Of a stretch of 64,000 nucleotides of DNA, positions 12,501-23,887 are shown one piece after another. This stretch comes from Carcinoscorpius rotundicauda (lineage: Eukaryota; Arthropoda; Merostomata; Xiphosura; Limulidae). Within the stretch, counting starts at the first letter, position 1; each line of letters opens with the position of its first letter. The translations under genes were made by a program, and so were the position numbers. The DNA is taken from assembly GCA_011833715.1 (NCBI GenBank), contig CM022401.1:79914618-79978617 (forward strand). The letters run 5' to 3'. The notes beneath the pieces were generated by a model, which saw only the letters and a program-made list of their open reading frames with translations, had not been told where the DNA came from and did not search any database.

Positions 12501-15500
12501 TAAAACCATAATTTAGAGTTCTTGGATGATTTAACTAGACCTCAGCTAATTTTACAAATGTCATCTTCACGAGTTAAGTCTAGTAACGGAGATAGATTAC
12601 CAGGAAAAAAAATAATAACCAGGGGGGAAATGAGTAAGTCTCTTGTGTCGCTGTCTATCTGTATATTTTTTAGTGGTGGTATTTGGAGAGTTTCGTTGAA
12701 ATATATTCAGTAAATGTTAACAGTCTGTTTAGATTCAGCACAACAGAATAAAACACGATTACGAACAGTTATTTACATTGTCAATAGATGGGGTTGTAGA
12801 AGAATTCTTGAATCACGATAATCAACTCGGGTCATAAATCATATGCATATATATATATGTATATATATATATAATTTTAGGGAATATTGTAAAGAAATAT
12901 TTCCCACAAAGTTTCTCGAAGTAAAATGGAAATTGAAATAATACGGTTTTAGCAATAAGGCCATCGATTATTTTATTCTATATCCTTTTAAGTAAACGGT
13001 TTTAATTAACACCTAATGCAAAATTTCTGCTTCACTTACAGCTTAGTTCTCTCAAGTGTTTTGAAGACTTTATTAATAAATAAAGAGTACGAAATAAGAA
13101 AACAGTAAACAATTCTGAAAAATTAATTGTCTTATGATATTCCATTAAAAGTTATACCACTTATGATTTCATTTTAATAAGTGTGGATTGTGTAATTTAA
13201 TAGCAGATAGTTAAGTTTGTTTTGTTTTTGAATTTCGCGCAAAGCTACACGAGAGCTATCTCCACTAGTTGTCCCTACTTTAGTAGCGTAGCGTAAGACA
13301 GCTATTCATAACCACTCGCCCCCCAGTGGCACAGTGGTATGTCCCCGGACTTACACACTAAAAACCGGGTTTCGATACCCGTGGTGGGCAGAGCACAGAT
13401 AGCCCATTGAGTAGCTTTGTGCTTAATTTTAAACAAACAAATCATAACCACTCATCGCCAACTCTCGGGCTACTCTTTTACCAACGAAGAGTGAGATTGA
13501 CCATACTTTATAATGCCCCCACGGCTGAAAGGGCGAGCATGTTTGGTGCGACGGGGATTTGAATTCGCTACGCTCAGATTACGAGTCGAACGCCTTAACC
13601 CACCTGGCTATGCCGAGCCACGTACATGTGACCAGAGTCATTTGGAAGAAAGGTTACAGAATGTTCGATTTTATATGTGGCTATACATAATAACGTGTGT
13701 TTACAAATTTGATTTCTTGCTTTTATTAAATATGTTACACAGTATCGTTCTACCATGGGTGGTTAGCGCTAATTCTATGGAATTATAACACCAAAATCCG
13801 AGATTCGATTCTGCGTTCTGGACAGACCAGAAATATATGGGAGGCTTTCTGCTAAAACAACATCAATCTAGATCGTGTCTCGTAATTATTATCTTATACA
13901 CTTAAATCTCTAGATATTTTACTAAACAGTCGTTTGATAAACAACACTGTGTGATATTCACACAACATTTAACATACAGTGGCCCATATTACTTCTGTAA
14001 TAAAGTGAAACTTTTATAGCACTGGTTCCTAGCTCAGTTCCGTTAAAGTTTAACAACCAGAAAGTCACGTCACTACTTCCGGCACCACGGACCTCTTTTT
14101 CATCTGTTACATGGTCTTCCCGGCTGTTCCGAGCGTCGCGGCACATACTATATATCTCTGTCTCTTACACAACCTTATTATCCCGTGAAGTTAATGATGG
14201 AAAATAATTTGTTTCATAAAAGAGTAGTAAAAAATAAAAAAGAATGTTGTGGGCCGTGAATCATGGTTTCCGGGTGCCGATCGTGCGGATCACAATTTAT
14301 AACTTCAGTTATACCACAGAACCTCCACGTCTTCCTCTGTCGCACCACACACAATGTTTGTGTGTCTATCATACAACATGGTGCTTTAAAAAAGTATTTC
14401 ATTCAGCTTTCCTATAGAACTACCCCAAAACGTGTACTATATAATGAAACACCACCGTTTATATTATGTAGTAGTGCTTCTACAACGTGTACTATATAAT
14501 GAAACACCACCGTTTATATTATGTAGTAGTGCTTCTACAACGTGTACTATATAATGAAACACCACAGTTTATATTATGTAGTAGTGCTTCTACAACGTGT
14601 AGTATATAATGAAACACCACCGTTTATATTATGTAGTAGTGCTTCTACAACGTGTACTATATAATGAAACACCACCGTTTATATTATGTAGTAGTGCTTC
14701 TACAACGTGTACTATATAATGAAACACCACCGTTTACATTATGTAGGAGTGCTTCTACAACGTGTACTATATAATGAAACACCACAGTGTCCTTCATACA
14801 GTGATACCACTGATTTTGTACCATACAGCCAAACCACACAGTGGCTTGCCCTCGTGCGTTAATCACTTTTATATCCTATTTATATACTGGTAGTATGTTT
14901 GTTTCCTCGTAAAGCCACAAGAACCATCTACACATATTCATTCATAGTCAACTAAAGGTAGGTAACTACTCAACAGCACCTACCACCAACTCTTGAGTTA
15001 AACTGGTTTGGTCGAATAATGGATTTTGACTGTCAAGCCTACAACGCAGCCTTACCCCCAAAGTACGGAATATAGTTTTGTAACAACGGGATGTGTACCA
15101 CGAACCCTCGGATTCACAATCTTGAAATTGTAACCTTCTCGCTGTGATCAATTTTGTCTGTTTGTGCGTGTAAACGGATTTTAATTATGTGTCAATTTGA
15201 TAATTTCGGGCTTTTCTCGGGCACAAGTTTTCAAGATAGAAATTAATATGTTACATAAATATGAAAAAGCGCCCGTATGTTTATACCAGTATCAGCAGAG
15301 AGAATCCAGATACAGCTGTTGACAATAACTCGATACGTAGTAGTTTAAAAATGAAATACAAAGACTCTATTTCATTACTTGTTCTGCTTAAACTTCAGGT
15401 TTCAGTACAAAAAAGAAACTCATTCAAGAGAAGTTCCACTTCAATCTCTTTCCATTACCTGAAACCAGATAGCTTTTAAACAGTGATTGTTACAACGTTT

Positions 15501-17984
15501 GTGATACCAGACAAATGAGGTTCAGAACACAGACAGAGAATTCTTAGAAATACGAATTGTTCCAGCTTAAAGAAACAACTGTTCGTTATTTGGGAAGGAA
15601 AGAATCATGTCTTTGAACTAGCTCTCATTATATATAAACACATAAAATCGAAAACACAATTGTACGAAGAGATCTATATAACATCATGTAGATCATAATC
15701 TACATAGAAATTCACAGATTGACATGAAAAAAAAGTAGTATGTCTGAGGATAACAATTTGCGTGATAAGTTTATGTTCCGTGAAATTTGAAACTGAGTAC
15801 TTGTAATCTTATGTATTTAACATAAAACTACATAGTTCGCAAAACATGATTTGGGAATCTCACCACGTTGTTACACTCCAAGTTGCAATGCCCCATCGTA
15901 CTCTATCTGACGACTGTGAATCTTGACGATAGCAATGCAGCGTCGTTTCTGTTGCAAAATGCTATCTTGTAAGACTGTCCTAAACCTTACCTTTCCTCCC
16001 TGATGCTTTCAACAATCTACCTAGTGTAGAGAAATGATGACGCAAAAACCCATAGCCAACTTCACTGAAATGTTATTGTATGGAATAAAATGGACGTTCA
16101 ATTCATTCTTCTTGTGTTTGAAGTGTGTAACGGTTGATTGCAGAAGCAACTTTTGCATATGTGACTTGTGTCGCTTTTCCAGATGGAAATCCTTCTTAAT
16201 TATGTTGTGTGTTGTGCCTGAAACATGTGGGCATTTTTGATTATTTACCTTTGAATTTATGGATTCTCACCTGTTATAAAACGCCATATTTTGGCTTACC
16301 AGGACGTGGGCGGAGGGGTATGGGGTGAGACATTGCAGGGTTGTGTCTGTATGGCCCACATTATCTTAAGCTGTTTTTTTTTTGTTTTTCAGTGTCATTC
16401 AATCCCCGTCTTGGAATTTGAAATCCCTGATGAAAACACACCTTAGTGATATTAGTGTACGAGTATTTTACTTCGAATAGAACGGCTACAAAACCTCAAC
16501 AATTTTAGGTAGCATCATACTACCTGCAAAATACTAAACATTGTCAAAATGTAGTTCTTGTACATCCCGTTCCACTGTGATTTTGTATCAACACAAGCTG
16601 TTAGGAGACTTGCACATTTACATATTCAGAATTGTTTTATTGTAAAATATCCAGTTCTCCTTATAAATACACTAAAACGTGTCAAATAGTAGAAACAATA
16701 TGTTTAGTAACATACCTTTAAATATAAAGTATGGCGATCTGATTTTAATTACATTATTTAATAGTATGAGAAAATATGAAGATAACACAGGTTTATAATA
16801 AAAAAAATTGAACACTTTGTTCAATTTCAGTGAAGATACAAGTTAAAACTACACACATGAATTGTATTAAGTGTGTGGCGCCCTCCTTCGAAATGTTTCT
16901 AAATGTGACCTCCTTAGAAAACCTTTGACAGACAATTTGTTTTAATAGGTCGTCCAAGAAGTAGCCCACGATGTAAGAGAAATCAAACCATTCCACACGG
17001 TGAAGTCCGTCAATAGCACTAAAACGCACGTGTAACGGAAGTGTACAAAACACATCTTTCAAAAAATTGGCTAAATCTCAATAGTGAGGGTTAAGAACGA
17101 AGCTTTAGTTTGAGAAATGCTGGTACAAATTTCCTCTCATTGTATTCAATTTTTATTCTTTAGGTGCTGAGAAAACGGAAACTGTATTTCACTTCGTCAT
17201 TCCACCTGCCCATCAGGAAGATAAATTTTACAAAGCTGAAATTCGAGTTATTTTTCCTGATGCTTATTGTCAACGACCTCTCACCCTTGATCTTTACTGG
17301 ACATCTCAAAGGGTTGAAGTTTCAAATGGTGGAGCCAATTCTGAGAAATCCTTTTTTGGGAGGAAACAACTCAACGGATCGCAGTCAATGTGTGAAATAT
17401 CGGTCGATTGCACACAACTATTGGAAGCGGATAGTTTTAACCTTGATCAGAAATATTCAGTATCTTTTGAACTATTTCTTCAACAGGAAATCACGTCATC
17501 CACTAGCATGCGTTTTGCCGATGTGTCAAAAATTGAAGTTTTTGCTGTTTTATGCTATAAGAGCTCCCTCTTGTGTTCGGAATCCAGCGCCATCTTCCGC
17601 CATAAACGTCAAGTTCTTAAAGCTGCAAGAAAACAGTCTTTTGTAACCAGGAAAAACGTGAAATTGGAAGCCAAGCACTGCTCAAGAAAGCCTCTTTATG
17701 TCGATATGCATAATATTGGCTGGGATAACTGGGTGATTTCACCAAAAGGTTTCTTAGCTAATCAATGTGAGGGGCAATGCCCTTTTCCAATCAGTGAACA
17801 TTTAAACGGAACCAACCACGCCCTTATTCGAAGCCTACTCCATACATTTAGTCCTGACGTTGAACCAGCTTGCTGTGTACCTATCAGATTAAAGCCCGTA
17901 ACGCTTCTTTACATTGACGACCACAACAACGTTGTTCTACGTCAATACGAAAATATGGCAGTGGAAGAATGTGGATGTCGCTGA
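9483..17984 (+). CDS. univin: Vg1/univin (GDF1/3)-type TGF-beta family ligand, complete
   Basis: Secreted BMP-superfamily ligand precursor encoded by join(9483 or 9552..9843, 17164..17984). From the first ATG it is 393 residues, and from ATG 9552 it is 370. Residues below are numbered from 9483. A hydrophobic signal segment lies at about 45-63, the prodomain motif IPHFVYELYEDM at 93-104, and a furin site RHKR ends at 269. The mature domain has all seven cysteines: C293 before SRKPLYVDM, two in CEGQC, the ACC pair and the terminal CGC. Within the family, LNGTNHA, CCVP and VVLRQYENMAVEECGCR fit Vg1/univin better than BMP2/4 (which has LNSTNHA) or BMP5-8 (which has CCAPT). Known family role: Smad-activating ligand, often as a heterodimer with another family member. 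Exon phases match (phase 1, Gly121 split). ATG 9552 or 9567 may be the real start because of the TATA-like site. Confidence 0.88.
9552..9843 (+). CDS. univin: Gene 1, coding exon 1 (signal peptide and N-terminal prodomain)
   Basis: The open frame runs from ATG 9483, 9552 or 9567 to donor G|GTAAGA at 9844. The exon ends with one base of a codon. I prefer 9552 because the TATA-like element sits only about 10 bases before 9483, and because a shorter N-terminal stretch before the hydrophobic segment is more usual for a signal peptide. Asn-X-Ser/Thr sites occur at NIS and NKT. Confidence 0.8.
9967..10190 (-). mobile_element. SINE-1 copy, diverged
   Basis: Reverse-strand copy starting within the tail (CGAGGGATATCTGCGCTAGC), with the central CTAGAGGGAAGGCAACTAG and a poorly kept tRNA-like head ending GGCCATGTCGGGGCCC. 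It lies in the intron of gene 1. Confidence 0.8.
10761..11038 (-). mobile_element. SINE-1, full-length young copy with 13-bp TSD
   Basis: Complete reverse-strand element from its T-rich tail complement (TTGTTTGTTTGTTTTGGAAT) to the head complement CTCGGCCATGCCAGGCC. TTCTTAGAAAAGT is duplicated exactly at 10748-10760 and 11039-11051. It is among the least diverged copies here. Confidence 0.95.
11070..11095. repeat. (TA)n microsatellite
   Basis: About eleven uninterrupted TA units shortly downstream of a young SINE-1. Further TA-rich tracts occur near 12845-12875, 26028-26046 and 59200-59220. Confidence 0.9.
11558..11680 (+). mobile_element. SINE-2, near-complete copy with TSD
   Basis: Head GCCCCCCAGTGGCTCAGCGG, B-box GGGTTTCGATACCCG, then GTGGTGGGCAGAGCACAG and the tail TAGCCCATTGTGTAGCTTTG. 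The direct repeat AATAATATACC at 11547-11557 and 11681-11691 is the target-site duplication. The unit is about 120 bp and pol III-type promoter boxes are visible. Confidence 0.93.
12037..12292 (+). mobile_element. SINE-1 copy, old, head damaged
   Basis: A tRNA-like remnant with B-box GGGTTCGAATCCCAG, then a diverged body with CTGCCTTCCCTCTAGTCC and the tail GTAGCTTTGCACGAAATTT. The 5' end is incomplete. Confidence 0.8.
13216..13621 (-). mobile_element. SINE-1 copy interrupted by a SINE-2
   Basis: The left part, 13216-13317, holds the tail and part of the central domain. The right part, 13442-13621, holds the rest, ending in the head complement CTGGCTATGCCGAGCC. The two parts join when the SINE-2 and one copy of its 12-bp duplication are removed. 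Confidence 0.9.
13318..13441 (+). mobile_element. SINE-2 nested within a SINE-1, perfect TSD
   Basis: A full SINE-2 (head GCCCCCCAGTGGCACAGTGG, B-box GGGTTTCGATACCCG, tail AAACAAACAA) flanked by TCATAACCACTC at 13306-13317 and 13442-13453. That 12-mer is part of the host SINE-1, so this copy is the younger of the two. Confidence 0.96.
14430..14788. repeat. 55-bp minisatellite, about 6.5 units
   Basis: The unit starts CGTGTACTATATAATGAAAC and continues through CACCACCGTTTATATTATGT and AGTAGTGCTTCTACAA. Starts fall at 14431, 14486, 14541, 14596, 14651, 14706 and a partial at 14761. Units differ by one or two bases. Reverse-strand open frames across it are artefacts of the repeat. Confidence 0.96.
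14900..15148 (-). mobile_element. Very old SINE-1-like remnant
   Basis: Recognisable only by order and scattered matches: CACCTACCACCAACTCTTGA in the centre, CGAACCCTCGGATTCACAAT in the tRNA-like part. Ends are approximate. Confidence 0.5.
17164..17984 (+). CDS. univin: Gene 1, coding exon 2 (prodomain core, furin site, cystine-knot domain)
   Basis: Begins after acceptor TTATTCTTTAG with two bases completing Gly121. The prodomain continues as AEKTETVFHFVIPPAHQEDK and reaches RHKR (17598-17609). The 124-residue mature region ends in ECGCR and TGA at 17982-17984. A frame overlapping the start of this exon in another phase (17164-17646) is a shadow. No frameshift or premature stop is present, which contrasts with gene 2. 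Confidence 0.93.
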
Positions 17985-18179
17985 ATTAGAATATCTCACC
18001 CTGAACTAGATATAAATTGTGTTGTTAGAATTAAATAATCTTGAATGATGAATTAAAATAGTCTGTGGAGTCAAGGTTTTTAGTAATTTAAAGAATGGTT
18101 GTAAAGTTTAAGGTTGTTTTCCAAATGCGTCGAGCATTTGATAGAGTTACTGATCGATCATGTACAATAACCTTTAATT

Positions 18180-18185
18180 AATAAA
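18180..18185 (+). terminator. Poly(A) signal of gene 1
   Basis: AATAAA about 195 bases after the stop codon, the first canonical hexamer downstream. It predicts a short 3' UTR ending near 18200, just before the 37-bp repeat array. Confidence 0.6.
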
Positions 18186-18234
18186 GAAACTAATTTAGAT
18201 AATCTGGGCTCTCATACATCTTCTGCACTCTCAA

Positions 18235-18603
18235 CCACCACCATTTGGCACGTGATTCCACAACATTATGACCACCACCATTTGGCACGTGATCCCACAA
18301 CTCTATGACCACCACCATTTGACACGTGATCCCACAACATTATGACCACCACCATTTGGCACGTGATCCCACAACATTATGACCACCACCATTTGGCACG
18401 TGATCCCACAACATTATGACCACCACCATTTGGCACGTGATCCCACAACATTATGACCACCACCATTTGACACGTGATCCCACAACATTATGACCACCAC
18501 CATTTGGCACGTGATCCCACAACATTATGACCACCACCATTTGACACGTGATCCCACAACATTATGACCACCACCATTTGACATGTGATCCCACAACATT
18601 ATA
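18235..18603. repeat. 37-bp minisatellite carrying E-boxes, ten units
   Basis: The unit is CACCACCATTTGGCACGTGA followed by TCCCACAACATTATGAC. Nine of ten units keep CACGTG and the last has CATGTG. The base before the E-box alternates between GGCACGTG and GACACGTG. It lies just past the poly(A) signal of gene 1. Confidence 0.96.
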
Positions 18604-21127
18604 AGCTCAATTAATATTGAGAACTAAAAGAAACTAACAAAAAAACAAACTTAAGAACTTTGCAAAGAAGAATAGGTTATTTGAAACTTTCAAAGAAGAT
18701 CTGTGTAGGCTAACGACACTTTAACCTTTCTAGTGAAGACTGCTCCATTTTTCACAAATTTAGGAGTGAAATTGATAAGCTCACAAGTCATGTGGAAAAT
18801 GAAGAAAGTTCAGAAGTACCACACACACTGTATGAGGTGTGGGAGTTGCTTAATATTCCATACTCGTATTAAACCTCTTGATATGCATTGTAAGTTATAA
18901 AAACAACAATACCATAATGCCATATCATATTTCAACTGATGCTGTTACACTACTTTATAAACACTCTCGTGTCACTTCTACTTATAATTAGTAAAACTGT
19001 AAATATTTATCTTTCAAAGTCAAAAAAAAAAAATTCAGCGACTTTCCCCTGCTGTCGTCTTACGAAGACGTGTTCCTTATTACTCAAGCAACACAGGAAG
19101 TATTTCATAAAACCAGATAATTACTCGTTTGCTGAATTTAATGCGGAAAGGGTGTGGTAATGTGGACTGACATTTTGAAATTGTGCAGAACTGAGAGTAA
19201 CACTTTAGCTCTGGTGCATTAGAAAGGAAAGCATCAACGTAAAATATGCAAGATGTCCAGGTGATGTACTTACTGCATAAAAATCAATCTGTCTAATTAA
19301 GGACAACAGAAAATAATCCTACTTCTTAAAACTTTGACTCTGATCTCTGTAACTGCCACTTTTTTACTTTAGGATTAAATAATCACTGAAAATAAACCTG
19401 GAGAATGCAAAGAATAAGGGCAATCAGATTATAACTTCAGTTCAGTCTGGCCAAACAGTAACTTTACTAGACACTGTTTAATGACCCTTGTACAACGTGT
19501 AGTGTAACGTATTGTCGGACAAACATTCAGACATAAGTAACGAATATAATATTGCAGATACATTGAAACATTTCTAAGCAAATACTCTGAAGTTTAAGTA
19601 CGATCTAGTGAAGCTTATGGAATTTCATTCATGATTGAATCTTTTATCATTGATCATTGGATGACTTTCAGAATATTTACTGTCTATGGTTAAACCGTGG
19701 AGTATTTATTTATTGTCATGTTTGAACATTAGAGGATCTGTTGTTATGCTAGCATCTTGGTGTGTTTGCAGTCGTGGTTGAATTTTACATTGTGGATTGA
19801 TATGATTGAGTTTCGTGCTATTACTATGATACTTTGAACCTTACAGTTCTGGTTGATATGATCGAACTTTACGTTATTTACTATCATGGCCTACCCAGTA
19901 TGTATGCGTGGTCCTAATCTGTTACTGAAGAAGAAAGGTTCAACTTTCGAATGCTCTGAATAGGGTTTTGATTTATTTCTATTGTCTCAGCTGTCACGGT
20001 TGAACTTCACAGTACCAGCTGACTAATACCGTATTTGTGTCATGGTTGAATCTCAGAGTGACGACTCATTTGACTGAACTTTAGGGTATTTTCTATCATG
20101 GTTGAGCCTCGTAATATTTATTGTCACAGATAAACTTTATACATTTTCTCTCAAAGGAATGTCTTAAAGCGTTTACTGTCAATGTTGAATGGATTATTCT
20201 GGATTATTCACTGTCATGTGGTTTGCCATTATATACTTTTAAAAGCGTAGGTGTGTGTATATAATGTGCTATCATGTTTACATTTTCCGATTTTAAAATT
20301 AAACAGAGAAAAAGAAAATCTTTGAATTCAACTACTTTAAATAACTTATTATTTTCACTTTTTATCCAAACACATTTATTTAGTTAAAAACCATGAAGAT
20401 TTTAATGTTAATGGTCTCACGTATCAGAAATTTGATTGAAAAATGATTGAAGGAAACATTATTTGTCGAAAGTCGGAGAACGTAGGGCAAGAACGAAACG
20501 AAACGGAGAACCTAACGAATTAAAAAAAATATATGATTAGTTCGTTAATTCATATAAGATTACTTTAAGTTATTTTCTGTTAATTCTAAACTATGTTATT
20601 GGGAAGATTGTATAATTACTTTACGAGAATGTGGTCTTCTTCTTGAATGTGACGTAGATGGCTCTACTTCGTTGATTTCGTCTGATTGGAAGTTTTATTT
20701 TGTCTTCATCTTTAATGTCCAATTACGGGAGCGATGGAACCTCAAGAAAGAACAGTATTTAATTAAATCAGAATGTATTGTTGGTGTAAGTTATAGTATT
20801 GTTCATTGTTCTCTCAAGTTTCCTTGGTAACTGAACTTCTTTCTTCCAAGTTTTTTTACGTTGTTGATAACAGTTGAAGGTAAGGTATAAACCATCTAGC
20901 ACGATAAGTATAAACCCAACATCAACAGCCCGAATAGTTTTTATTGTTTTAAATCTGGGCACGTGTATGAGTAGTTTTCAAAGAATGTTGTTGTGCGTAA
21001 TTATAAAGTACAGCATTCTTCGAAAAAGGCAATTTTATCTATCTAGTGAGAAGTTTAACAGGAATTTGATAAATGCCAGATGTTCTGAGCATGCACAAAA
21101 TCGGCTTCTGATTTGGATGGTATTGTC
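18604..21127. other. Intergenic DNA, nothing firm
   Basis: AT-rich and without SINEs, tandem arrays or convincing open frames for 2.5 kb, which is unusual for this window. Short imperfect motifs such as GGTTGAACTTC / GGTTGAATTTT recur between 19680 and 20170, but I cannot define a repeat unit. Confidence 0.5.
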
Positions 21128-21407
21128 TGACGTCATTTTTAATTTCTTCTAATGATCCTCTGTCGCCCCCCTCCCTTCTAATGTAGGATAAACATAGCAC
21201 AGAGATGTTATCATTATTAAATACGTATCGCAGAAGTATTGATCCGGTCAAGAGATACAATACAGTACACCATGCGCAAATAACAAAAACGCACGTGACT
21301 ACAGATCATGTAAAATAGAAAAAAAAAGTCGCTTTTCTCTGCAGGCTATTTAGAACAGGAATCGTGACGTCACCATAAGACTCGTAAAAATAGGAATCGT
21401 GACGTCA
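21128..21407. promoter_or_regulatory. Three perfect CRE/ATF octamers
   Basis: TGACGTCA at 21128-21135, 21365-21372 and 21400-21407. The last two sit in a 35-bp direct repeat, GGAATCGTGACGTCACC. Two more octamers lie at 23140 and 23184. The sites are seen; any enhancer role is inferred. Confidence 0.5.
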
Positions 21408-21845
21408 CCGACGTGTGAGTGTTCTTTGATGCCAGAATAGCACATGAAGAAATATCAGATTGATCTGACAGCTGAATTTCACACATGCATTTGAGTCGAT
21501 ATGTAGTTATAAAAACGTTCATGACTCACTTTCCTCTGATTGTTATTTTTAAATATACCACGTTTAAATAGCCATAGGTGTACAGCCTTTTCCTCACCAC
21601 ACCGTAATTAGCTGGATACATTTTTTTCTAAAATCGTACGATCACGCATAAAGAATGTTAATATTTGGCAAAAAGAGGGTCTTTATAAATAATAATATTT
21701 TAAATTTCCACGTACGTTGAAATAAAAAGACCAAAAAGAACATTTTTATTTATTTCAAATAATGTTAAACTTGCGATATATGTATATATGTACACACACA
21801 TACAAAAAATGTTAGTTTAAAAAGGCTGACCGTTCTTCCCCGGAG

Positions 21846-22131
21846 GGCCTGGCATGGCCGAGCGCGTTAAAGCGTGCACTCGTAATCCGAGGGTCGCGGG
21901 TTCGCGCCCGCGTCGCGCTAAATATGCTCGCCCTCCCAGCCGTGGGGGTGTATAATGTGACGGTCAATCCCACTATTCGTTTGTAAAAGAGTAGCCCAAG
22001 AGTTGGCGGTGGGTGGTGATGACTAGCTGCCTTCCCTCTAGTCTTACACTGCAAAATTAGGGACGGCTAGCACAGATAGCCCTCGAGTAGCTTTGTGCGA
22101 AATTCCAAAAAACAAACAAACAAAACAAACA
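21846..22131 (+). mobile_element. SINE-1, full-length young copy with 12-bp TSD
   Basis: Complete element from GGCCTGGCATGGCCGAGCGC to an A-rich tail with AAACAAACAAAC. TCTTCCCCGGAG is duplicated at 21834-21845 and 22132-22143. Nearly identical to the copy at 6080. Confidence 0.96.
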
Positions 22132-22143
22132 TCTTCCCCGGAG

Positions 22144-23139
22144 ACTCGGAGATAAGTTTGATGGCTTGTAACGCTACAATTAGGGGTTTCATGTATGTTG
22201 TTCGTGTATTCAGATGTGATATGTGTCGTATTATAACGTTGGTCTATGGCTCGTAAATACTGATCGTAACACATTATGACGTCTATTGGCTTATTAGTTA
22301 GAATACAAGAACTATGAATCCGAGAGTTTACAGTTCGCGGCCAGTTTCCGTAATTATGTGCTCACTTTGAGACCATGGTTCCGTTATAGGAGTGACGTTC
22401 AAATCTTATTGGTGAGTCAAACAAAAGTAATTAATGCAAAGGCTTATTTAGATGTCTGTCCTGTCGTCATTTAATTCTGGAGACGTCGATAGGTAGCTAT
22501 TTGCACGTGAAACAAGCTATAGCAAATCAAAACGTTAATAGGAAGTTGATAACCTGAGCGCGTGTGTTAGCCTGCACCAAACTGACACTCTCAACGTATG
22601 TAGCAATTTGACAGTATGAACGTGTTACTTTACAATGCATATCGCATGCTGATACTCTAATCGTGTCATATTACAACGTTTACAGCGGTTTAAATATATC
22701 GCCGCTCCGAATGGGCGATATTACAACACAATATGCTGCTTAGTCAAAGAACAAAAAAAAAAAAAGAAAAAAGCAGGAAACTTATTCGAGATTAACACAT
22801 ATAATAAAACGATAACGCCAAAAATTATGAACGACTGTAAAAAGTACTAACTAGAGAACTTTAGGAAGGGTAAATGTGAGAGGTTATAGTTACTATGGTT
22901 ATAAACAAGATAACACTTATTTCGGTTTACTGATAACCGTTGTCTACAGAAGACTTTAGAGTATAAGATATAAATTATAGCTAAATGTACTTACTCAGGG
23001 TTCCCGAAAATGTTTTGTTGCAAGAGTAAATTAAAGCAAAATTAAGAGTAACAAACACCCTTATTTCATATGTCATGCTCTATTGTATCTTACAGAGCGT
23101 GTAATTCTTTTCGTGATTCATGACATGCACACACTCAAC
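22144..23139. other. Intergenic DNA, nothing firm
   Basis: AT-rich with an A-rich tract near 22750-22775. A tRNA-like fragment with AATCCGAGAGTTTACAGTTC near 22315 may be a very old SINE head, but too little is left to call. Confidence 0.4.
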
Positions 23140-23191
23140 TGACGTCACGACAGTACAAATTAGAGCGTTAAACAATCTTTATGTGACGTCA
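23140..23191. promoter_or_regulatory. Two further perfect CRE/ATF octamers
   Basis: TGACGTCA at 23140-23147 and 23184-23191, 44 bases apart. They belong with the three sites around 21.1-21.4 kb. Confidence 0.45.
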
Positions 23192-23391
23192 TTTTTGGGT
23201 CTACTTACTAACTAACAGAGAACACACTACTGTATAGTGGTGCGAATGGTTAGAAAGTGTGACCCCTCCAGATAATACTAGTAACAGGCCGAACAATAAG
23301 AAACAGTAGGACGCTTGTCATGCTCACCCAAATATTAAATATCTGTACATATCTGTCACTATCTTTGAACTGATAGGCCATAGTGAAAGCT

Positions 23392-23520
23392 TGTTGTTAA
23401 TAACACCTACCACGAACTCTTGGGGTTATTTTTGTCTCATTAAATAGGAAGAGTAATTTGGCTGTCCTTCCTAAAGTACGCTCACAGTACTGTTCGGTTA
23501 TCTTTAAGTCAAGAAATAGA
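23392..23520 (-). mobile_element. Old SINE-1 fragment
   Basis: CACCTACCACGAACTCTTGG, then a stretch matching the order of the SINE-1 central domain on the reverse strand. Head and tail are missing or unrecognisable. Confidence 0.4.
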
Positions 23521-23696
23521 ATTTGGGAACTGTCAAAATACGCTTTATTTGTAGATTCTAAAATGAAACTTTCTGTTCACAGTCTTCAGCTACATATGAT
23601 TTTAAACGTAATTAGTTAACTGTCAATTACGACAAATCTATGCATAATTATTTATCAGTAATATCAAATTAGGTTTCCTATTGTTTGTCCTGTTTT

Positions 23697-23792
23697 TTGT
23701 GCAAAACAACACAAAGGTTATCTGCGCTGTCTACCACGGATAATCGAACCACGCCTTTTAGTACTGTAGACCTGTAAACTTATTGCTGACCA
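23697..23792 (-). mobile_element. Old SINE-2 copy
   Basis: Reverse-strand tail-to-head order: CACAAAGGTTATCTGCGCTG, TCTACCACGGATAATCGAAC, then GTAAACTTATTGCTGACC. Strongly diverged. Confidence 0.55.
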
Positions 23793-23887
23793 ATTGGAAG
23801 ACTCTTGTTTCTTGGGTTTTCTATCCTAACTGGTAAATTTAGATATAATTATTCATTAACATCATCAACTAAGATTTCCTGTTGTTT

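Larger units (their letters stand above)
9844..17163 (+). other. Intron of gene 1
   Basis: Bounded by GTAAGA at 9844 and by the acceptor TTATTCTTTAG ending at 17163; joining restores the frame as GGT. It contains seven recognisable SINE copies, a (TA)n tract and a 55-bp minisatellite, all listed separately. The remaining parts (about 10191-10747, 11052-11546, 12293-13215, 13621-14427 and 15151-17163) show no exon or gene that I can support. Short open frames there lack family motifs. Confidence 0.85.

Noticed and set aside
16793..17062. 89-codon reverse frame just before exon 2 of gene 1, transposase-like at first glance
   Set aside because: I could not identify catalytic motifs of mariner, hAT or other transposases, nor terminal repeats.
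17164..17646. 160-codon frame overlapping exon 2 of gene 1
   Set aside because: It is in another phase from the TGF-beta coding frame, begins at the splice acceptor and has no family match.
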